From NCBI GenBank assembly GCA_910587505.1, contig CAJULD010000003.1:93184-122014 (forward strand): a DNA stretch of 28,831 nucleotides, read 5' to 3'. This DNA comes from an uncultured Oscillospiraceae bacterium (GTDB lineage: Bacteria > Bacillota > Clostridia > Oscillospirales > Oscillospiraceae). Positions 24,635 through 28,831 of this stretch are shown one piece after another; the first letter of the stretch is position 1; each line of letters starts with the position of its first letter. The notes under the pieces are model-generated. The model searched no databases, was not told the origin of the DNA, and was given only the letters and a program-made list of their open reading frames with translations. Both the position numbers and the translations under genes were made by a program.

Positions 24635-25225
24635 TTAACTGTATTGGCGCACCACCGCCGTCACCCGGCCCAGGACCTGGGCCCCGGTCCCGTCGATGGG
24701 CTGATACTCGTCGTTTTCCGGCAGCAGCCAGATTTCCCCGTTGCGGCGGGACAGGCGCTTGACCGTGGCTTCGTCCCCCAGCAGCGCCACCACGATCTCC
24801 CCGTTCACCGCGGTGGACTGCCGCCGCACCACCACCAGGTCGTCCGGCAGGATCCCCGCGTTGAGCATGGATTCCCCCCGGACCCGGAGGGCAAAATATT
24901 CGTCCTCCCGGCCTCCGCAGTCGAAGGTCAGGTAGTCGTCGATGCACTCCTGGGCCAGGATGGGCGTGCCCGCCGCCACGTCCCCCAGAATGGGAATCCT
25001 GTGCTTCTCCCTGGGCTCCATCAGCACAATGGCCCGTCCCTTGAAGTCCCCCTTCTCAATTAGGCCCTGCTCCTGCAGGCGCTTGAGATGGAAGTGGACC
25101 GTGGACGGGGACTTCAGCCCTACGGCGTCGCAGATTTCCCGCACCGACGGCGCGTATCCCTGCTCGGGAATGACCGACTGGAGATACTCGTAAATGCGTT
25201 CCGTCATCTGCGTCTTCTTCGGCAT
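24635..25225 (-). CDS. lexA: LexA SOS repressor
   Basis: Represses DNA-damage genes until RecA stimulates self-cleavage. The product is 196 residues. A winged helix spans about 8-60, with recognition region SVREICDAVGLKSPSTVHFH. The cleavage site is Ala85-Gly86 in VAAGTPIL. The catalytic dyad is Ser119 (GESMLNAG) and Lys156 (EATVKRL). ATG 25225 was chosen because GGGAGGG stands before it; a TTG five codons earlier overlaps that site. It is divergent from birA, with an SOS-box-like site over its -35. Confidence 0.96.
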   Translation of the reverse strand: MPKKTQMTERIYEYLQSVIPEQGYAPSVREICDAVGLKSPSTVHFHLKRLQEQGLIEKGDFKGRAIVLMEPREKHRIPILGDVAAGTPILAQECIDDYLTFDCGGREDEYFALRVRGESMLNAGILPDDLVVVRRQSTAVNGEIVVALLGDEATVKRLSRRNGEIWLLPENDEYQPIDGTGAQVLGRVTAVVRQYS

Positions 25226-25264
25226 AATCAGCCCTCCCAACCATACAGATGATGCGTTTTATCC

Positions 25265-25293
25265 AGTATATCACGCCTTCTGTATTTTTGCAA
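25265..25293 (-). promoter_or_regulatory. Sigma-A-type promoter of lexA
   Basis: Leftward -10 TATACT (25270-25265) and -35 TTGCAA (25293-25288) have a 17-base spacer. The -35 overlaps the SOS-box-like site. Confidence 0.75.
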
Positions 25294-25303
25294 CGCCTGT
25301 TCT
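25290..25303 (-). promoter_or_regulatory. LexA (SOS) box overlapping the lexA -35
   Basis: Read leftward, AGAACAGGCGTTGC matches the Bacillus-type SOS box CGAACRNRYGTTYC at 12 of 14 positions, with both half-site cores GAAC and GTT kept. Its position over the -35 suits autorepression. No equally good box was seen in front of other genes. Confidence 0.7.
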
Positions 25304-25347
25304 CCTGTTTCCCGAAAATATTTTTCCCGCCCGGCCGGGAACGCCGG

Positions 25348-25376
25348 TTTACAAATCCGGGAGATAATGGTATACT
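25348..25376 (+). promoter_or_regulatory. Sigma-A-type promoter of birA
   Basis: -35 TTTACA (25348-25353) and -10 TATACT (25371-25376) have a 17-base spacer, 47 bases before the birA start. No TTGTTAAC-type BirA operator was seen. Confidence 0.75.
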
Positions 25377-25422
25377 CTATAGCTGAACAGTCCGAAAACC
25401 GGCAAAGGAGGCAGGCGGCCCC

Positions 25423-26403
25423 ATGAGCAAGGAAAAGGTCTACGAGCTGCTCCACGGCGAGGGATACGTTTCCGGCCAGGAGCTCAGCAGGCGGCTGGGC
25501 ATCAGCCGGGCGGCGGTGTGGAAGTCCATCGACAGCCTGCGCCGGGACGGATATGTCATCGACGCCCGCACAGGCTCCGGCTACCGGCTGCTGGCCGCGC
25601 CGGACTCCCTGGCGGAGCGGGAGATTCGCCGCCGCCTGGCCGTCCCCTGCCCGGAGCTGCGCTGCTTTGAGGAGATTGACTCCACCAGCTCCTACCTCAA
25701 GCGGGAGGCGCTGGCGGGCGCACCGGACGGTACGGTGGCGGTGGCCAACTTCCAGAGCGCCGGTCGGGGGCGCATGACCCGCGCTTTCCAGTCTCCCCCG
25801 GGAAAAGGCGTGTACCTCTCCATCCTTCTGCGCCCCCAGCTGCCTGCGGCGCAGCTCATGGGCGTGACAGGCATGACCGCCGTGGCGGTCTGTACGGCGG
25901 TGGAGCGCTCCGCCGGAGTCCGGCCGCAGATCAAATGGACCAATGACCTGGTTCTGGGAGGCCGGAAGATCTGCGGCATCCTGACGGAAATGGCGGTGGA
26001 GAGCGAGACGGGCCTCGCCCAGTATCTGGTCATCGGGGCCGGGGTCAACGTCAGCCAGGGGCCGGAGGATTTCAGTCCCGAGGTGTCGGAGATGGCCACC
26101 TCCCTGGCCCAGGAGGGGCGTCCTGTCTCCCGTGCCGTGCTGGCCGCGGCGATGATCGAGGAGCTGAACCGGCTGGCCGGGGCGCTGGGCGGAGACATTA
26201 CCCCGTGGGTGGAGGCCTACCGCCGGGACTGTGTGAATCTGGGCCGCCCGGTGCGGCTGCTGTGGGAGGACCGGCAGACGAGGGCCCAGGCGCTGGACAT
26301 CGACGGGCAGTTCGGCCTGGTGGTCCAGCTGCCGGACGGAAGGGAAACCACGGTCCGCACGGGCGAGGTGTCGGTGCGGGGACTTTATGGCTATACGGAG
26401 TGA
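25423..26403 (+). CDS. birA: Bifunctional biotin-protein ligase / biotin operon repressor
   Basis: Attaches biotin to acceptor lysines of carboxylases through biotinyl-AMP, and with its DNA-binding domain can repress biotin genes. The product is 326 residues. The N-terminal winged helix (about 1-60, ELSRRLGISRAAVWKSIDSL) is followed by the ligase domain. That domain has EIDSTS, the biotin-adenylate loop GRGRMTR at 114-120, KWTNDL at 171-176, GRKICGILTE and the small C-terminal SH3-like domain. AAAGGAGG is 11 bases upstream. It is followed after six bases by the amide hydrolase gene, so both are one transcript. Confidence 0.95.
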   Translation: MSKEKVYELLHGEGYVSGQELSRRLGISRAAVWKSIDSLRRDGYVIDARTGSGYRLLAAPDSLAEREIRRRLAVPCPELRCFEEIDSTSSYLKREALAGAPDGTVAVANFQSAGRGRMTRAFQSPPGKGVYLSILLRPQLPAAQLMGVTGMTAVAVCTAVERSAGVRPQIKWTNDLVLGGRKICGILTEMAVESETGLAQYLVIGAGVNVSQGPEDFSPEVSEMATSLAQEGRPVSRAVLAAAMIEELNRLAGALGGDITPWVEAYRRDCVNLGRPVRLLWEDRQTRAQALDIDGQFGLVVQLPDGRETTVRTGEVSVRGLYGYTE

Positions 26404-26409
26404 ACGAGC

Positions 26410-27531
26410 ATGAAACGGCAGAAAAGAAGATATTTTAACCCATACCACGCCTACCGGGGGAAGAGCGGCTGGAAAAAGGCCCTTCTGACCGGCGTTGCGG
26501 TTTTTGCGGCGCTGCTGCTGCTCCTCGGGCTGGGCGCGTGGCTGCTGTTCCGGCAGGAGCTGGCGATTGCCGGAACCATCCGGAAGCTGGACGCCCCCTC
26601 CCCCGCCTGGTTCGTGGAGGTGCGGGGAGATTACCACTTCCAGGAGTTCCTGGACGGGGGCGGCGCGTCTTCCGACGGGGAGGTCAGCGCGTTCCTGTCT
26701 CAAAAGATCTCCAAAGGCTTTTACACCCCCCCGACGGGGGACCACCGGGAGGGGTGCAGCGTGTTAAGCGCCCATAGCGCGGACGGGTCCCACCTCTGGG
26801 GCCGGAACTACGACTGGACCGGGTCTGTGCCCATCATCGTCCGGCATATACCGGAGGAGGGCTACGCCTCCCTTTCCACCTGTGATTTTCAGAATATTAC
26901 GGGCAATCCCAACACCCTGCCGGAGGGCATGCTGAACAGGATGCTGGCCATCGCCGCGCTGTACGTGCCTCTGGACGGGGTGAACGGGGCGGGGCTGTGC
27001 GTGGCGGACCTGGAGGTCAACGAGGGCGGGATGCCCGACCCGGACACGGAGAAGCCGGACCTTACCGTCACCACCGCCATCCGGCTGCTGCTGGACCGGG
27101 CGGGGACGGTGGAGGAGGCCCTGGCGCTGCTGGAGCAGTACGATATCCACCCCTCCGGGGGCATCAGCCACCATCTGGCCATCTCCGACGCCTCCGGCCG
27201 GTCCGTGGCCGTGGAGTTTACAGAGGACGGCTTCACCGCCGTAGATACCCAGGCTGTAACCAATTTCAATCTGGCCAACGGCGACACCGCTGCCGGGGGC
27301 GAGAGCGCGCAGGAACGCTATGAGATCCTGACCGCCCGTCTGAAGGAGGGCATCCTCGCGCCGGAGCAGGTCCGGGATGCGCTGGCGGCGGCTGCCCGGC
27401 CGGAGGGCGAGTGGACCACCCAGTGGTCCATGGTGTACGGCCACAACGAGTCCTGTGTCACGTGGTATTTCAAAGGCGACTTTACCAGCGGCATCACGCT
27501 GCCCATCCCTTCGGACAGCCACAGCCGCTGA
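26410..27531 (+). CDS. Membrane-anchored Ntn-type linear amide C-N hydrolase (C45/choloylglycine hydrolase-like)
   Basis: The product is 373 residues. A basic N-terminus (MKRQKRRYF) and a hydrophobic helix at about 24-47 anchor it; the rest is probably outside the cell. The sequence REGCSVL with Cys116, then GSHLWGRNYDW, matches the nucleophile region of Ntn hydrolases of the acyltransferase/amide hydrolase group. NFNLAN and NESCVTWYF appear later. In this group the nucleophile must become N-terminal, so cleavage between Gly115 and Cys116 is predicted. Substrate may be bile-acid amides, N-acyl amino acids or beta-lactam-like amides; this cannot be told. The gene lies six bases after birA with a poor ribosome binding site, indicating coupling. 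Confidence 0.75.
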   Translation: MKRQKRRYFNPYHAYRGKSGWKKALLTGVAVFAALLLLLGLGAWLLFRQELAIAGTIRKLDAPSPAWFVEVRGDYHFQEFLDGGGASSDGEVSAFLSQKISKGFYTPPTGDHREGCSVLSAHSADGSHLWGRNYDWTGSVPIIVRHIPEEGYASLSTCDFQNITGNPNTLPEGMLNRMLAIAALYVPLDGVNGAGLCVADLEVNEGGMPDPDTEKPDLTVTTAIRLLLDRAGTVEEALALLEQYDIHPSGGISHHLAISDASGRSVAVEFTEDGFTAVDTQAVTNFNLANGDTAAGGESAQERYEILTARLKEGILAPEQVRDALAAAARPEGEWTTQWSMVYGHNESCVTWYFKGDFTSGITLPIPSDSHSR

Positions 27532-27559
27532 ATTTCAGAGAAGAGAAAGGAAGGCAAGT

Positions 27560-28099
27560 ATGAGCATCTATCCTGACTTATTCCTCACCTTCGCAAAGGT
27601 GGGGGTCATGACCTTCGGCGGCGGCTACGCCATGCTGCCCATCCTCCAGCGGGAGGTGGTGGATAACAGGGGCTGGGCTACCGAGGAGGAGCTGACAGAC
27701 TACTTCGCCATCGGCCAGTGCACCCCCGGCATCATCGCGGTGAATACCGCCACCTTCATCGGCCAGAAGAACAAGGGGAACCTGGGGGGGATCATCGCCA
27801 CCCTGGGACTGGTGTTTCCCTCTCTGGTCATCATCACCCTGCTGGCGGGGGTCATTACCACCTTCTCCCATCTGGCCTGGGTCAGTCACGCCTTCGGCGG
27901 TATCCGGGTGTGCGTGTGCGTGCTGATTCTCAACGCGGTAGTGAAGCTTTTCAAAAAGGCGGTTATTGACAAGCCCACCATGGTGGTCTTTCTGGCGGTG
28001 CTGCTGGGCAGCTTTTTCACGCCTGTCAGTCCGGTTGTCTTCGTGCTGGCCGCGGCCATCGCGGGCATCCTGCTGAAGAATCTGGGGGTGAAGAAATGA
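27560..28099 (+). CDS. Chromate transporter family protein, first half of a split pair
   Basis: Membrane protein of the CHR family, 179 residues, about five to six helices. GVMTFGGGYAMLPILQREVV and GQCTPGIIAVNTATFIG are the two CHR-domain signatures. Short CHR proteins occur as adjacent pairs with opposite topology that together equal long ChrA. GAAAGGAAGG precedes the ATG. The stop overlaps the start of the second half (ATGATG). Chromate export has been shown for some members only; the physiological substrate here is unknown. Confidence 0.9.
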   Translation: MSIYPDLFLTFAKVGVMTFGGGYAMLPILQREVVDNRGWATEEELTDYFAIGQCTPGIIAVNTATFIGQKNKGNLGGIIATLGLVFPSLVIITLLAGVITTFSHLAWVSHAFGGIRVCVCVLILNAVVKLFKKAVIDKPTMVVFLAVLLGSFFTPVSPVVFVLAAAIAGILLKNLGVKK

Positions 28100-28695
28100 T
28101 GATCTATCTGCGCCTGTTCTATGAATTCTTCAAGACCGGCCTCTTCGCCGTGGGCGGCGGCATGGCCACCATCCCCTTCCTCTACAACATGGCCGATGCC
28201 ACCGGCTGGTTCACCCGGATGGACGTGGACAACATGATCGCCGTGGGCGAATCCACTCCCGGCCCTATCGGGGTCAATATGGCCACCTACGTGGGCTATC
28301 TCACCGGCGGGAACGCCGGGGGGCTGCCCTTTGCCGTTCTGGGGGCAGTGGTGGCCACCCTGGGGCTCATCACTCCCTCCATCATCGTCATACTTATCAT
28401 CGCCTCCTTCCTCAAGAGCTTCCGGGACAACCGGTATGTGGACAGCGCCTTCTACGGCCTGCGCCCCGCGTCCACAGGGCTGATCGCGGCGGCGGGACTG
28501 TCGGTGGTGGTCAGCAACCTGTTCTTTGCCGACGCCCTGAAGGACGGGTTTTCCCTGGCGGTGTTCAACTGGAAGGGCTGGGCCCTGGCCATTGTCCTCT
28601 GGGTCCTGACCAACAGGGTCAGGCAGACGAAAAAACTTCACCCCATTTTGTTTATCCTGGCCTCCGCCGTGGTGGGCATCCTGTGGGGTATGTGA
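28096..28695 (+). CDS. Chromate transporter family protein, second half of a split pair
   Basis: The product is 199 residues and hydrophobic throughout. GLFAVGGGMATIPFLYNM and GESTPGPIGVNMATYVG align with the signatures of its partner, showing an old duplication. The four-base overlap with the first half implies equal synthesis and a heterodimer. The 44-base palindromic repeat follows 17 bases after the stop. Confidence 0.9.
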   Translation: MMIYLRLFYEFFKTGLFAVGGGMATIPFLYNMADATGWFTRMDVDNMIAVGESTPGPIGVNMATYVGYLTGGNAGGLPFAVLGAVVATLGLITPSIIVILIIASFLKSFRDNRYVDSAFYGLRPASTGLIAAAGLSVVVSNLFFADALKDGFSLAVFNWKGWALAIVLWVLTNRVRQTKKLHPILFILASAVVGILWGM

Positions 28696-28712
28696 CGCTT
28701 TGCCGGTAAGGC

Positions 28713-28756
28713 ATACATTCTTTTTCCTGAAAGAAAAAGAATCAAAAAGAACTTTA
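28713..28756 (+). repeat. Dispersed 44-base palindromic repeat, copy 2
   Basis: Reverse complement of 18043-18086 with one mismatch. The palindrome here has 10-base perfect arms (28717-28726 with 28733-28742). Relative to the upstream gene it has the same orientation and nearly the same distance from the stop as copy 1. The rest of the window to 28831 shows no gene. Confidence 0.85.
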
Positions 28757-28831
28757 AGAAATTTTTATTTTACCTCTTAGGCCTTGTTTGAAAAATACGG
28801 TAAGCTGGTCAAAGTAACCAAATCATGATAG

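Noticed and set aside
22818..24638. A 606-codon rightward frame opposite cobQ and cobD
   Set aside because: Antisense shadow of two recognised enzymes; its composition is rich in His, Gln and Arg and shows no domain.
1..28831. CRISPR array, tRNA or rRNA genes, phage integrase
   Set aside because: No spaced direct repeats, no tRNA-like CCA ends or cloverleaf patterns, no rRNA-like segments and no recombinase domain were noticed in reading; no dedicated search tool was run.

Overview
The window is GC-rich bacterial chromosome. Its features point to a Gram-positive Clostridia-type organism, probably an Oscillospiraceae relative. Promoters have sigma-A type hexamers with 17-18 base spacers, most genes have AGGAGG-like ribosome binding sites, LexA is of the Bacillus/Clostridium type, and the shape genes follow the maf-mreC-mreD-mrdA order. 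The lineage is an inference from gene style and content; no marker gene was compared.

Layout. Bases 1-6579 form a rightward, tightly packed run: a 5'-truncated U32 peptidase, dUTPase (dut), the Maf pyrophosphatase, mreC, mreD and the class B penicillin-binding protein mrdA. A cytoplasmic GH13 maltodextrin-type glycosidase follows (6623-8488). Bases 8489-8959 carry no intact gene. They hold a decayed IS200-type transposase with its HUH region and its catalytic tyrosine region deleted, several hairpins, and the terminator of the next gene. A leftward secreted protein with stalk and PepSY domains (8960-10012) diverges from sbcD-sbcC (10204-14633). A leftward MTA/SAH nucleosidase (14954-15634) diverges from a rightward accessory block (15790-17944). 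That block holds a DUF2975 membrane protein, a small XRE regulator, and three overlapping or abutting small membrane proteins, one resembling DUF5301.

The middle of the window is leftward: a heterodimeric ABC exporter (18102-21745), then cobQ and cobD (22041-24560) and lexA (24635-25225). lexA diverges from birA (25423-26403). birA is followed by a membrane-anchored Ntn-type amide hydrolase and a split chromate-transporter pair (27560-28695).

How the genes work together. maf-mreCD-mrdA builds the lateral wall, but mreB is not at the expected place between maf and mreC. SbcCD processes hairpin and double-strand ends, and LexA controls the SOS response with a plausible SOS box over its own -35. 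CobD and CobQ feed late adenosylcobalamin synthesis. The ABC pair shows the asymmetric ATP sites of heterodimeric multidrug exporters and has a long leader hairpin.

The best candidates for something undescribed are the DUF2975/XRE plus three-membrane-protein block with its tandem operator-like sites, the 44-base palindromic repeat placed just after the stop codons of two unrelated operons, and the leader hairpin of the ABC exporter.
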